From Ureibacillus thermosphaericus (GTDB lineage: Bacteria > Bacillota > Bacilli > Bacillales_A > Planococcaceae), in the NCBI RefSeq assembly GCF_012396605.1, contig NZ_JAAXPW010000015.1:1-64000 (forward strand): a DNA stretch of 64,000 nt, read 5' to 3'. The position numbers and the translations under genes were made by a program. The notes under the pieces were generated by a model. It had not been told where the DNA came from and ran no database searches. It was given only the letters and a program-made list of their open reading frames with translations. Shown piece by piece: positions 9,355 through 18,023 of the stretch (position 1 is the first letter of the stretch; the number at the start of each line of letters is the position of its first letter).

Positions 9355-10689
9355 ATGAAAAACTTAGGAGATCTTGTAAAAAACAATTTAGCTGTGGGAT
9401 TTATGTTATTTGCTCTATTTTTAGGAGCTGGTAATATTATCTTTCCGCCACTATTAGGGCAACAGGCAGGAGAAAACATCGTACCTGCAATGATTGGTTT
9501 CCTTATAACTGGAGTGGGGTTACCACTTCTAGGTATCGTAGCTGTTGCAAAGAATGGCGGGGATTTGCAAGAAGTAGCTAGTCGTATTCACCCTTGGTTT
9601 GGTGTAATTTTTACATCAGTGGTTTATTTATCAATCGGACCGCTTTTTGCCATTCCTCGTACAGGAGCAGTTACATATGAAATCGGTATTGCTCCGTACT
9701 TATCTGATGCACAAGCTGATAGCTGGGTACCATTATTTATAAGTTCATTTATTTATTTTGCTATTAGTTTATATTTAGCATTAAACCCAACAAAATTAGT
9801 TGACCGTATTGGTAAAATATTAACACCAGCATTGTTGATTGTCATTCTGTTGCTTGCACTAAAAAGTGTGATTACTCCATTGGGTGCTCTTCAAGAAGCA
9901 AATGGAGATTATATTACAAAAGCCTTTTCAAAAGGATTTGTTGAAGGTTACTTAACAATGGACGTGCTCGCTTCCCTTGTATTCGGAATCGTTGTCGTGC
10001 AATCCATTCAAGCAAAAGGAATCATAGATCGTACTAAACAAGTAACCATTACAATTTTTGCAGGAATTATAGCAGCCATTGGATTAGCATTTGTTTACGT
10101 TTCTTTATCATGGATTGGAGCATCAAGTCCATCAGCCATAGGCTATTTTAATGAAGGTGGTAGCGTTATCTCTGCTGCATCCAAAGCATTGTACGGTAGT
10201 GGAGGAAGCATCATTTTATCATTAGTCATCATTCTTGCTTGTATCACTACTTCTGTGGGATTAATTACAGCGAATGCCACATATTTCGCTAAAATCTTCC
10301 CAAAAGCATCTTATAAATTATTAGTTGTGATTTTTACAGTATTTTCATTCTTCATTTCCAACTTTGGATTAGCGAAATTAATCGCGATTACTTTACCAGT
10401 TTTATTATTTATTTACCCTATTGCAATCGTACTCATGTTTATGGTGATGTTCGATAAAGCTTGGAACCGAGCACCAATCGTTTACAGTCTTGCTCTAATT
10501 GCCACTGCTTTTGTAAGCTTATACGATGGAATTCAAGGGGCAGGATTTGAAATTAATTGGTATGCAAATATTATAAGTTCATTACCATTACACAGTCAAA
10601 GTCTCGGATGGTTACTTCCTGCAATAGTTGGATTAGTGATTGGTTGGGGGATTCATTTAATTACTAAATCTGCAAAACATGCTAAATAA
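9355..10689 (+). CDS. brnQ: Branched-chain amino acid:cation symporter BrnQ
   Basis: A 444-residue integral membrane transporter of the LIVCS family that imports leucine, isoleucine and valine with Na+ or H+. It has about 12 hydrophobic segments. The family signature ALFLGAGNIIFPP is near residue 20-32, followed by a GLPLLGI segment. Length is normal for BrnQ. The ribosome binding site AAGGAG is 11 bases from the ATG. A nearer ATG at that site opens only a three-codon frame (ATG CAA CTA TGA). A consensus promoter lies upstream and a strong hairpin downstream, so it is a single-gene unit. I see no T-box leader, so control by amino-acid supply is not evident from sequence. Confidence 0.92.
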   Translation: MKNLGDLVKNNLAVGFMLFALFLGAGNIIFPPLLGQQAGENIVPAMIGFLITGVGLPLLGIVAVAKNGGDLQEVASRIHPWFGVIFTSVVYLSIGPLFAIPRTGAVTYEIGIAPYLSDAQADSWVPLFISSFIYFAISLYLALNPTKLVDRIGKILTPALLIVILLLALKSVITPLGALQEANGDYITKAFSKGFVEGYLTMDVLASLVFGIVVVQSIQAKGIIDRTKQVTITIFAGIIAAIGLAFVYVSLSWIGASSPSAIGYFNEGGSVISAASKALYGSGGSIILSLVIILACITTSVGLITANATYFAKIFPKASYKLLVVIFTVFSFFISNFGLAKLIAITLPVLLFIYPIAIVLMFMVMFDKAWNRAPIVYSLALIATAFVSLYDGIQGAGFEINWYANIISSLPLHSQSLGWLLPAIVGLVIGWGIHLITKSAKHAK

Positions 10690-10785
10690 TTAAACTGTCT
10701 GAAAATTCATATTTAGATAAATCCTTTGCGGTGAGACTACCGCAGAAGCAAAAATTTAGTAAAAATCAAGATATTGAAAGAATAA

Positions 10786-10820
10786 GGGTGTTTAGAAAGT
10801 TTTAGGCTTTCTAGACACCC
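10786..10820 (+). terminator. Terminator of brnQ
   Basis: GGGTGTTTAGAAAG pairs with CTTTCTAGACACCC (one mismatch) around a 7-base loop and is followed by a T-rich stretch. About 40 bases upstream is the sequence GACTACCGCAGAAGCAA, which recurs near 39892. Confidence 0.7.
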
Positions 10821-11129
10821 AATTTATTGTTACAAAAATATTTCAAAAACAACGAACTTTTCGTTTTAATTACACTTCAATGTACATATGGTGTATTAAA
10901 GAAGACAAACTATTCTATTCTTTCATATACATATAAAATCCTCAATTTCTGTCTTTTCTCCACTAAAGATTTACATAATCTACGATGTTAAATTATTTAT
11001 ATTTCGTTTCTCTTGGGAAGGGCATCTCAATCTATTTCCTCATTATCCTTCTCACTCACCAAGAAACAACCAGACTCTATCAAAATTTTACAAACGTATT
11101 AAAATTCAATTCTATTACGAAAAGTCAAT
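10821..11129. other. Gap before the S41 protease gene
   Basis: AT-rich. No coding sequence, RNA gene or clear repeat was seen apart from the promoter at its right end. Confidence 0.45.
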
Positions 11130-11138
11130 TGCTATAAT
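11130..11138 (+). promoter_or_regulatory. Extended -10 promoter of the S41 protease gene
   Basis: TGCTATAAT is a perfect extended -10 (TGN-TATAAT), about 30 bases before the start codon. No strong -35 is seen, as is usual for extended -10 promoters. Confidence 0.6.
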
Positions 11139-11168
11139 GGATATATCTAGAAAGAAGGGGTGTGCTAT

Positions 11169-12608
11169 ATGAAAAAATGGTTTCCAATAATCTCTATGAT
11201 TTTTCTATTTCTTGCAATGCCATTCAATGTACAAGCTGCAACAACATTGCAAGAAATAAAAGAGATTGTCAAAAGTGAATATGTGGGCGAAATAAATGGA
11301 AATATCGATCAAGCGAATACCATCAATGAAATAATGGAAATGCTTGATCCATACTCCAACTATTATACCCCTGAACAATATGAAAGCTTTATCAAAAGCG
11401 TTGATATGAAGCAAATCGGTATTGGGGTTGTGATTCAAAAACATGAAAACGGATTGTTAATTACGGACGTATTAGAAAATGGAAGTGCTTACGAACAAGG
11501 GTTAGTAGTTGGAGACATCATTACAAAAGTCAATTCAATATCCCTTAAAGGAAAATCAGTTGAGGAAGGCCAGTCATTACTTTTAGGAAAAGAAAATACA
11601 ACGGTAAAGCTTGAAATTTTAAAAGAAAATGGTACAACCGTTGTAAAGCAATTGACACGTAAAGCTTTCTCAATACCAAATACCACGAGTCAAATTCTAT
11701 ACGGAAATATTGGCTACATACAGCTTCAATCATTTTCTGAAGATGCTGCTGACCTTGTCAAAAAGGAATATGAAAAATTAACCCAAAAAGGTGCAACTTC
11801 CTTTATTCTCGATTTGCAAAATAATGGCGGCGGTTATGTAGAATCTGCCGAAGAATTAATCGCTTTATTTAAAAACGCAATGTTTGCATACAAAGTCAAA
11901 TATCAGGAAGGCAATACACAATATTATTTATATTACGATCGAGATCATTATAAATATCTATTAGAGCCAGACGGTACTCTGTTGGTAAACTTACCTTATT
12001 TTGTGCAACCAATTTTTGATAGTAATACGAAAGTACTTGTCAATCGTTATAGTGCAAGCGCTTCTGAAATGACAGTCGCTGCTTTATCGGATTATGACGC
12101 TGCTGTTGTTTATGGTGAAAAAACTTATGGAAAAGGCACGATGCAAGGGTTTTATCAATTATCAGATGGCAGTTATTTAAAATTAACAATAGGAGAATTT
12201 TTCGGCCCAAAAGGAACAGTCATTCGCGATCAGGGAATAATGCCACATATTAACACAAATTCAAATCCTATTTATCAAGCACACTTCGATGCAATTGCAG
12301 AAAATCTAGTAAACTATAAAGAGTTGAAAGCATTATTAGATGTTCCGACGACGAAAACATTTAATATCACATTAAATCGTCCATTAGGTGCTATAAATGA
12401 AAAGGATGTTGAATTAGTTGAATTAGGTGGGAATAAAGTAGATGTTAATATATTAACGGATGGGAATCAATTAATTGTGACACCGAAAAAACCGTTGAAT
12501 GAAGGTGGAGAATATATGCTTCTCATTCATCCAACATTAAAAGACAATCAAAATCATCAACTGAAAAAAGGTGCTTACTTGCACATAACAGTAAAAAAAG
12601 AATTTTAA
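11169..12608 (+). CDS. Secreted S41-family (CtpA/CtpB-like) PDZ serine protease
   Basis: A 479-residue exported protease. A signal peptide ends near residue 23 (VQA). A PDZ domain at about 80-165 recognises substrate C-termini. The S41 catalytic domain has Ser297 (in SASASEM), Lys322 and Gln326 (YGKGTMQ). The Ser-Lys-Gln spacing equals that of B. subtilis CtpB (S309, K334, Q338), so it should be active. About 100 extra C-terminal residues are beta-rich, Ig-like and unassigned. I chose the ATG at 11169, which sits 8 bases after AAGGGG. A GTG three codons earlier overlaps that site. The substrate is unknown. Confidence 0.88.
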   Translation: MKKWFPIISMIFLFLAMPFNVQAATTLQEIKEIVKSEYVGEINGNIDQANTINEIMEMLDPYSNYYTPEQYESFIKSVDMKQIGIGVVIQKHENGLLITDVLENGSAYEQGLVVGDIITKVNSISLKGKSVEEGQSLLLGKENTTVKLEILKENGTTVVKQLTRKAFSIPNTTSQILYGNIGYIQLQSFSEDAADLVKKEYEKLTQKGATSFILDLQNNGGGYVESAEELIALFKNAMFAYKVKYQEGNTQYYLYYDRDHYKYLLEPDGTLLVNLPYFVQPIFDSNTKVLVNRYSASASEMTVAALSDYDAAVVYGEKTYGKGTMQGFYQLSDGSYLKLTIGEFFGPKGTVIRDQGIMPHINTNSNPIYQAHFDAIAENLVNYKELKALLDVPTTKTFNITLNRPLGAINEKDVELVELGGNKVDVNILTDGNQLIVTPKKPLNEGGEYMLLIHPTLKDNQNHQLKKGAYLHITVKKEF

Positions 12609-12620
12609 AAGGAACATCTA

Positions 12621-12670
12621 AAATGAGTCATATTTATTGGAGCGGAAAATAAATAATGGCTCATTTTTTA
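12621..12670 (+). terminator. Terminator of the S41 protease gene
   Basis: AAATGAGTCAT pairs with ATGGCTCATTT (one G-U pair) and is followed by TTTT. Confidence 0.7.
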
Positions 12671-12696
12671 TGTTTATTTAAGGAACCAAAAAAAAT

Positions 12697-12728
12697 AATC
12701 CTTAAAAAGTTAAACTTTTTTAAGGATT
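12697..12728 (-). terminator. Terminator of the TetR gene
   Basis: AATCCTTAAAAAG pairs with CTTTTTTAAGGATT. On the minus strand a T-rich run (ATTTTTTTT) follows. Confidence 0.7.
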
Positions 12729-12793
12729 CCAATTGATGAAGCAATCTAGTATTGGCAGAACTTTTCTATTAAGGTCCATCATGTAATTTATCT

Positions 12794-13381
12794 TTATCTA
12801 CATATTAATTCTTTAGCAAAATAAATATTAATGAGTTCGGAAGCTAATTGCTCCGGCTCTTTTTCTTTTGTAAACAACATCGTTAGTGTAAGCCGCTCAA
12901 TAGCACCAACAATACTGTTTATAAAAATACGAATATCATGATCCGAAAATTCTACTCGTTCTTTTAATTTTTCCTCAAGAATTTGTGAAAAGATGTTTTT
13001 TAATTCCTCCGACTCTTCTGTTTGGTAGAAACCGATTTTTGTCAGGTGTGGATTACTGGCGAAGAATTTAAAAAGAGCTGTAAAGTTTGTTTGTAATTTT
13101 TCGATGAAATTATCTTCATTCCCCACATTGATACGATTTACATTTTCTAAAAATTCATTTCTAAATTGTAATATCAAATCATTATATAGTGATTCTTTAT
13201 TTTCAAAATAAAGATAGAATGTAGGTTGTGTTAAATTAGCAGCCTTTACGATATCGCTAATTTTAGTTTCATGATACCCAAATTGTGAAAATAATTCTAT
13301 CGCCTTTTCTTGAAGTAATTTTTTACTTTTTTCTCCACTAGAGTTGACTTTTCGACCCCTCGGCAACTGGACTACCCCCAT
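12794..13381 (-). CDS. TetR/AcrR-family transcriptional regulator
   Basis: A 195-residue one-domain repressor type. The helix-turn-helix is at about 22-68, with the typical ISDIVKAANLTQPTFYLYF recognition region, followed by a helical ligand-binding and dimerisation domain. The ATG at 13381 has no clear ribosome binding site. A TTG six codons in has GGGGG 8 bases upstream and gives a protein starting at PRGRK, so the start is uncertain. It is transcribed alone, away from the S41 protease. No permease or enzyme gene is divergent from it, so its target is not indicated by context. It may control itself or a distant efflux or lipid gene. Confidence 0.85.
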   Translation of the reverse strand: MGVVQLPRGRKVNSSGEKSKKLLQEKAIELFSQFGYHETKISDIVKAANLTQPTFYLYFENKESLYNDLILQFRNEFLENVNRINVGNEDNFIEKLQTNFTALFKFFASNPHLTKIGFYQTEESEELKNIFSQILEEKLKERVEFSDHDIRIFINSIVGAIERLTLTMLFTKEKEPEQLASELINIYFAKELICR

Positions 13382-13890
13382 TCCAAAAACGGTGTGTTGA
13401 GTGTTGTGTAAGAATGAAATCGGCTCTTACGGAATTATATTCTTTTAAGAAAAAAGTCGTTTGTTGACAATATTTCCACTACGTAAAAAGTGTTTTAGTA
13501 ATATAACGTTTCGAACTTTTCGTAAGAGGCATTTCATTTTATTATTAAATCAAGTTCATTATAAAATGGAAATACTTTAAATTGAAGATATTTATCATAA
13601 TAATACAATTTTCAATCATAAAAGTAGATAAAATCAAACTATGTTTAAAAAATAATGCAAAAATAATCTAGTATTATTATCACAATACATTAGGTATTAT
13701 GTATTAAATGTATTTTAATATTTTATACCTATATTAATAATAAAACATTAAATTTCTTATTCTTCCATTTAATTACTTACTAATAATATCTTAATATAAC
13801 TTAAATTTCGACAATTAATGTTAGCAAATTTCATTTATCCTACAATAGCAAATAGTAGGCTACCGTATTAATATGTCACCATTAATAAAA
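13382..13890. other. AT-rich gap upstream of the TetR gene
   Basis: Over 500 bases of very AT-rich DNA. I see no gene, riboswitch or repeat family member apart from the long hairpin at its right end. Confidence 0.45.
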
Positions 13891-13964
13891 AAGTGGAATT
13901 TACTATAACCCATCGGGAATTGTTGGATCTTAAACAATCCCGATAAAGTTAGTAAATTCCACTT
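13891..13964 (-). terminator. Long two-part hairpin terminating the csaB-murJ operon
   Basis: An outer perfect 15-bp stem (AAGTGGAATTTACTA / TAGTAAATTCCACTT) encloses an inner stem (ATCGGGAATTGTT / AACAATCCCGAT, one bulge). The minus strand continues with TTTTATTAAT. It is unusually long for a simple terminator, so an inserted palindrome is possible. Confidence 0.65.
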
Positions 13965-14040
13965 CTTATTCATTATCCAATTAATTCACTGAGCATTATA
14001 ACCTGTGATTTAACTTTAAGATTGAATCTAATTAATTTAA

Positions 14041-15576
14041 TTACTTATTGCTAAAATACTTCTTTTTGATTCCGTTAATATAGTCCTCAACTTCTTTTAT
14101 TCTAAACAGCATGAATAGACCAATCGTACTTACACTGAAAATAACCAATCCTGTAATAAATGTAACCCACTTATAATCAAAAACGAGATATTTGCTCGAT
14201 AAATACGTGATACAACCGATTAAAATAAGCGGTATGGATAGTTTGAAGAAATCCTTTAGTTTTCCATTACCTAGCTTCAATCCATATCTAAAGTGTGCAT
14301 AGATAATTAGCAACACTGTATTGACAACTGAACTGATTAACGTACCCCAAGCGATAGAATTAACTCCTGTTGAATCGGCAAGTAAATACATCACCGCAAT
14401 ATTCACGATGAATACATTGACGATGCTGAAAATAACCGGAGCGATCGAGTCTCCTTTTGCATAATAGAAACGAGTAATATACGTATTCGCAGCTAAGAAG
14501 AACATAGATAACACGAAAATTTGCATTACTGGTGTCGTTAATTTAGTTCCTTCTTTAGTAAAATTTCCGTACTCAAAAATCACTTGAATAATATTTTCCG
14601 CGTAGAAATATGCAAATATGGATACAGGAATCATCAACAATACTAAATAACGTAACCCTCTGCTATATAAACTTTTAATGGATTCATGATCATCTTCTGC
14701 TTCTTTGCGGCTTAATATTGGGTAGATTACCGTCGTCACCGCTGTAATTAAAATCGTTTGTGGAAACTGTGTTAAACGGGAAGCATAGTTTACAACGGAA
14801 ATCGCACTTTCTCCAAACCCTAAAAGCTGAGCAAAGAAACGTTGCAACATGGCATAAATCTGAATTGTTCCACCACCAATCATGATGGGTACAACCATTA
14901 TCCATAAGTCTTTTGTCGTCGCATCTCGTTTAAATGAGATTCCGATTGGATGTGAAGAATCCAGCTTGCGATAACCTACAATTAAGAAGTAAATCATAAT
15001 GATGGAACTGGCAAAAGCACTTATACCGTAAGCGATTGGACCAATCACAAAAGATAATGCGACTGCAATAACTAGAAACGCCACATTATATATTAAAATC
15101 GAAAAACTGGATAAATGAAATTTATTATGAACATTTAGTAAACCGCTATAATACGATGCGAGAATTAAGAAAATTGATGAAGGCATCATCCAGTAAAATA
15201 AATGCTTCGTTAATTCAATTGCATCAGGTGCAATGTCTTCATTATTCTCAAATAACATTTTAATAATTGGGTCGGTAAATAGGAGTAATACCGCTGTCAT
15301 GACGATTCCAGAGGTTAACACAATCGTGAAGGACTGTTTCACAAATTCCGATTGGTTCGTCGTTTTCCTATTATATAGAGAAATCACAGCTGTCGTAAAA
15401 GCACCGCCGACTACTAAATATAAAAAGTTCGGCACCATATAAGCGGTAAAAATACTGTCCGCTGCATAGGAAAATCCGTACTGGTACCCAACGGCCATTT
15501 CCCGGAAAAACCCGAAGATGCGGGCTGCTATATTAATGATAGCTACCGCTCCAACGATTTTTAAAAATTTATTCAT
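14041..15576 (-). CDS. MurJ/MviN-like lipid-linked precursor flippase
   Basis: A 511-residue, highly hydrophobic protein of the MOP superfamily with about 14 membrane segments. The N-terminus has the MviN-like pattern RIFGFFREMAVGYQYG and later AADSIFTAYMVPNFLY. Such proteins flip undecaprenyl-linked precursors across the membrane. It sits third in a csaB-GT4-flippase operon and overlaps the glycosyltransferase gene by 4 bp (ATGA), with GGAGG before its ATG. Context suggests it flips the secondary cell-wall polymer unit rather than lipid II, but a role as a second MurJ cannot be excluded. Confidence 0.87.
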   Translation of the reverse strand: MNKFLKIVGAVAIINIAARIFGFFREMAVGYQYGFSYAADSIFTAYMVPNFLYLVVGGAFTTAVISLYNRKTTNQSEFVKQSFTIVLTSGIVMTAVLLLFTDPIIKMLFENNEDIAPDAIELTKHLFYWMMPSSIFLILASYYSGLLNVHNKFHLSSFSILIYNVAFLVIAVALSFVIGPIAYGISAFASSIIMIYFLIVGYRKLDSSHPIGISFKRDATTKDLWIMVVPIMIGGGTIQIYAMLQRFFAQLLGFGESAISVVNYASRLTQFPQTILITAVTTVIYPILSRKEAEDDHESIKSLYSRGLRYLVLLMIPVSIFAYFYAENIIQVIFEYGNFTKEGTKLTTPVMQIFVLSMFFLAANTYITRFYYAKGDSIAPVIFSIVNVFIVNIAVMYLLADSTGVNSIAWGTLISSVVNTVLLIIYAHFRYGLKLGNGKLKDFFKLSIPLILIGCITYLSSKYLVFDYKWVTFITGLVIFSVSTIGLFMLFRIKEVEDYINGIKKKYFSNK

Positions 15577-16673
15577 AGGCTAGAACCTCCGTTCACCGCA
15601 GATTCATATAGCCTAATGACACGTTTCGTAATTTCATCAGCATCATGAATATGCAAAATCTCATCACATGCCTCTTGATTGGTATACTGTTCTTTTGGTG
15701 TCGTTAGAGCATTGAACATTTCATCAGCCAGCGCTTTCGGATTTTTTGGCTCTACTAAATGCCCAGCACCATCTTTTAATAAATAAGTTAAACCTCCAAC
15801 ATCCGATGCAATGACAGGCGTTCCGCTAGCTATTGCTTCTAAAGCCACTAAACCGAAGCCTTCTAAATGCGAAGGTAATACAAACACATCGCTCGCTTGA
15901 TACCATTTCACAAGCTCGTTTTGTTTCATTGGTCCATACATTAGCACGTCATCATCCATTAATGGCGATAGACTATTCACAAAACTTCTATCTCGTTGAG
16001 AACCAATGATCACAAGCTTTACTTTTCGATTCGCCTCTTTTTTCACTTGCTGGAAAGCAATTAACAGCTCTTCTACACCTTTTTGCTTAATGACATTCCC
16101 AACAAATAAATAGATAAAGGCATCATCATCTAGATTTAATTCTTTTCTTACTATTTCTTTATTTCCAGGTTTGAATTGTTGCCTATTCACACCCATACTG
16201 CAAACTAGAATTCGATCACGAGGAATCCCATAATCCTTTTCAATTTGATCTGCTAACACTGGACCAACGGCAATTACATAGCTGCTTTCTTGTAAAATCT
16301 TTTCTGTCCAATTGCGAATGCTGGCACTTTTCTTCGCCATCCGTTCAATATCGCCACCATGGGCAGTCACCACATACGGAATATTGAACATTTTCTTCAT
16401 CATGAATGAAAAAACACCGGATGGAAAAACGTAATGAGCATGCGTAATGGAAATTTCCTTTTTATATTTTAAAGCTTTCGAAAGAACCTCTTTTGCCCAC
16501 TTACTATATTTCAATATGGTATTTTTCTTACCTGTCTTTGGATTATCATTTGCTGCGACAATTACATCAATATTCGAATTTCGCAGTGCTTCCACTTGAT
16601 TTTTTACGAAAATACCAAACGAGAGATGTTCTTTTGAAGGATACATATTGCTAATTACAAATACTTTTTTCAT
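15573..16673 (-). CDS. GT4-family glycosyltransferase
   Basis: A 366-residue GT-B fold glycosyltransferase that uses a nucleotide sugar. The N-terminal acceptor lobe has HAHYVFPSG and TAHGGDIE. The C-terminal donor lobe has VGNVIKQKG near 191 and the EX7E motif E271-E279 (EGFGLVALE), diagnostic for GT4. It overlaps its neighbours by 4 bp on both sides, so it is translationally coupled with csaB and the flippase. It probably adds a sugar to the wall polymer anchoring SLH proteins. Donor and acceptor cannot be told from sequence. Confidence 0.9.
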   Translation of the reverse strand: MKKVFVISNMYPSKEHLSFGIFVKNQVEALRNSNIDVIVAANDNPKTGKKNTILKYSKWAKEVLSKALKYKKEISITHAHYVFPSGVFSFMMKKMFNIPYVVTAHGGDIERMAKKSASIRNWTEKILQESSYVIAVGPVLADQIEKDYGIPRDRILVCSMGVNRQQFKPGNKEIVRKELNLDDDAFIYLFVGNVIKQKGVEELLIAFQQVKKEANRKVKLVIIGSQRDRSFVNSLSPLMDDDVLMYGPMKQNELVKWYQASDVFVLPSHLEGFGLVALEAIASGTPVIASDVGGLTYLLKDGAGHLVEPKNPKALADEMFNALTTPKEQYTNQEACDEILHIHDADEITKRVIRLYESAVNGGSSL

Positions 16674-17815
16674 TTGTCCTTCACTGCCTTCATCATCAAT
16701 TCTTTGCCTTTACTCGCCTCTTCATATGCCTTTGCAGCAATTTTTTTCGTTTCACTCACAACTTCTTTCCAATTTTCTCGAATATCGCTAAAGGAACGGG
16801 ATATAATCATTTCATCCTTTTGAATATCTTCAATCGTAAGACATCTTTTTTCGTTTCCTGTTAATCTCATAAAATTGGTTACTTTTGGATGATAAGAAAT
16901 CGCAATCACTGGAGTTGCAGAACATGTTGCAATAATTAAGGAGTGCAAACGTGTACCGATGACTGCATCGTATTTACTCACCACATCAATTAATTTCATC
17001 GGTTTTAAATTCTCATCAATAATTTTTGTCTTCGATTGATGCTTCATTTTCTTTTGAATATCCTTCGTCACATAGACATCTTGAGGATATTTCGTAGCGA
17101 AAAAGGTAATATTGACATGTTCCTTTTCGATTAAATGATCTAAATTTTTAGCCATTCCAGTAGTGTAACTTTCATATTTGTCGACGTCACCAAATGGCCA
17201 ATAGTTCGCGTTATACATTGGAACACAAGATACGGCGACTTCCTTTGGCTCGTTAGAATAGCTATCTTTTGGACTGTATAAAGTAAAGGCAGGATCACCA
17301 ATCACTTTAATTTCTTTTTTGACACCTATTTTTTCTAATAGGTCTTTTGATTCTGGATCTCTCACTGAAATATTGAAGGCATGTTTACACATTAATCGAA
17401 TCATTAGGCGACCGGTAATGGTATCGAGAGGACCAGCACCACAGCCGTAAACGATATATGGGACTTTCGCATGCTTTGCCATCAGTGCATATGTGCTATA
17501 TAGGTGAGCTTCACGGCGATAAAAATCCATTAAAATCCCGCCGCCACCAATAATGAGTAAATCAAATTGAGAAACATATTTTTTATTCGATTGATATGTA
17601 GTATAAAAAGTTTTATATAAATTTTTGCGTTTATAATATAATGGATAGCTTTGAACTCCATATTGTTCACTCGTTTGTTGAGTGTTATTGCTAAAAACGG
17701 TGATATCTTCACGGGAGATATTAAATGCTTGCTCAAGCTGCATAATGATGCTGAGCAAAATCGATTCATCCCCGTTGTTATCATTACCGTAATTACCTAC
17801 GATTCCGATTTTCAT
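16670..17815 (-). CDS. csaB: Polysaccharide pyruvyl transferase CsaB
   Basis: A 381-residue member of the polysaccharide pyruvyl transferase family. CsaB transfers a pyruvate ketal from phosphoenolpyruvate to the secondary cell-wall polymer, the modification bound by SLH domains. The N-terminus GNYGNDNNGDE and the later GGGGILMDFYRR, TRLHSLI and AISYHPKV segments are typical. It is the first gene of the operon, with AAGGA 10 bases before the ATG. The eleven SLH-protein genes in this window make this role very likely. Confidence 0.92.
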   Translation of the reverse strand: MKIGIVGNYGNDNNGDESILLSIIMQLEQAFNISREDITVFSNNTQQTSEQYGVQSYPLYYKRKNLYKTFYTTYQSNKKYVSQFDLLIIGGGGILMDFYRREAHLYSTYALMAKHAKVPYIVYGCGAGPLDTITGRLMIRLMCKHAFNISVRDPESKDLLEKIGVKKEIKVIGDPAFTLYSPKDSYSNEPKEVAVSCVPMYNANYWPFGDVDKYESYTTGMAKNLDHLIEKEHVNITFFATKYPQDVYVTKDIQKKMKHQSKTKIIDENLKPMKLIDVVSKYDAVIGTRLHSLIIATCSATPVIAISYHPKVTNFMRLTGNEKRCLTIEDIQKDEMIISRSFSDIRENWKEVVSETKKIAAKAYEEASKGKELMMKAVKDK

Positions 17816-17862
17816 GAACCTACATCCTTTATAACTTAATAATGAACAATTATATCATATAA

Positions 17863-17896
17863 AAACTCTCCTCCACATCAAAGTAGGGGAGAGTTT
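17863..17896 (-). terminator. Terminator of the glycosidase-SLH gene
   Basis: AAACTCTCC and GGAGAGTTT form the stem. T-runs follow on both strands. It lies between the upstream gene's stop and the csaB promoter region. Confidence 0.75.
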
Positions 17897-18023
17897 TTTT
17901 ATGATGAACCTAGATTTCCCATTCTATGATTTTTCTATTCAAAGGGATATGCCCCTTTATAGATAAGGTTGGCTATTCAACGTTAAATGACAAAGTACAG
18001 AGCTACCATTCTACTAACTTCAA

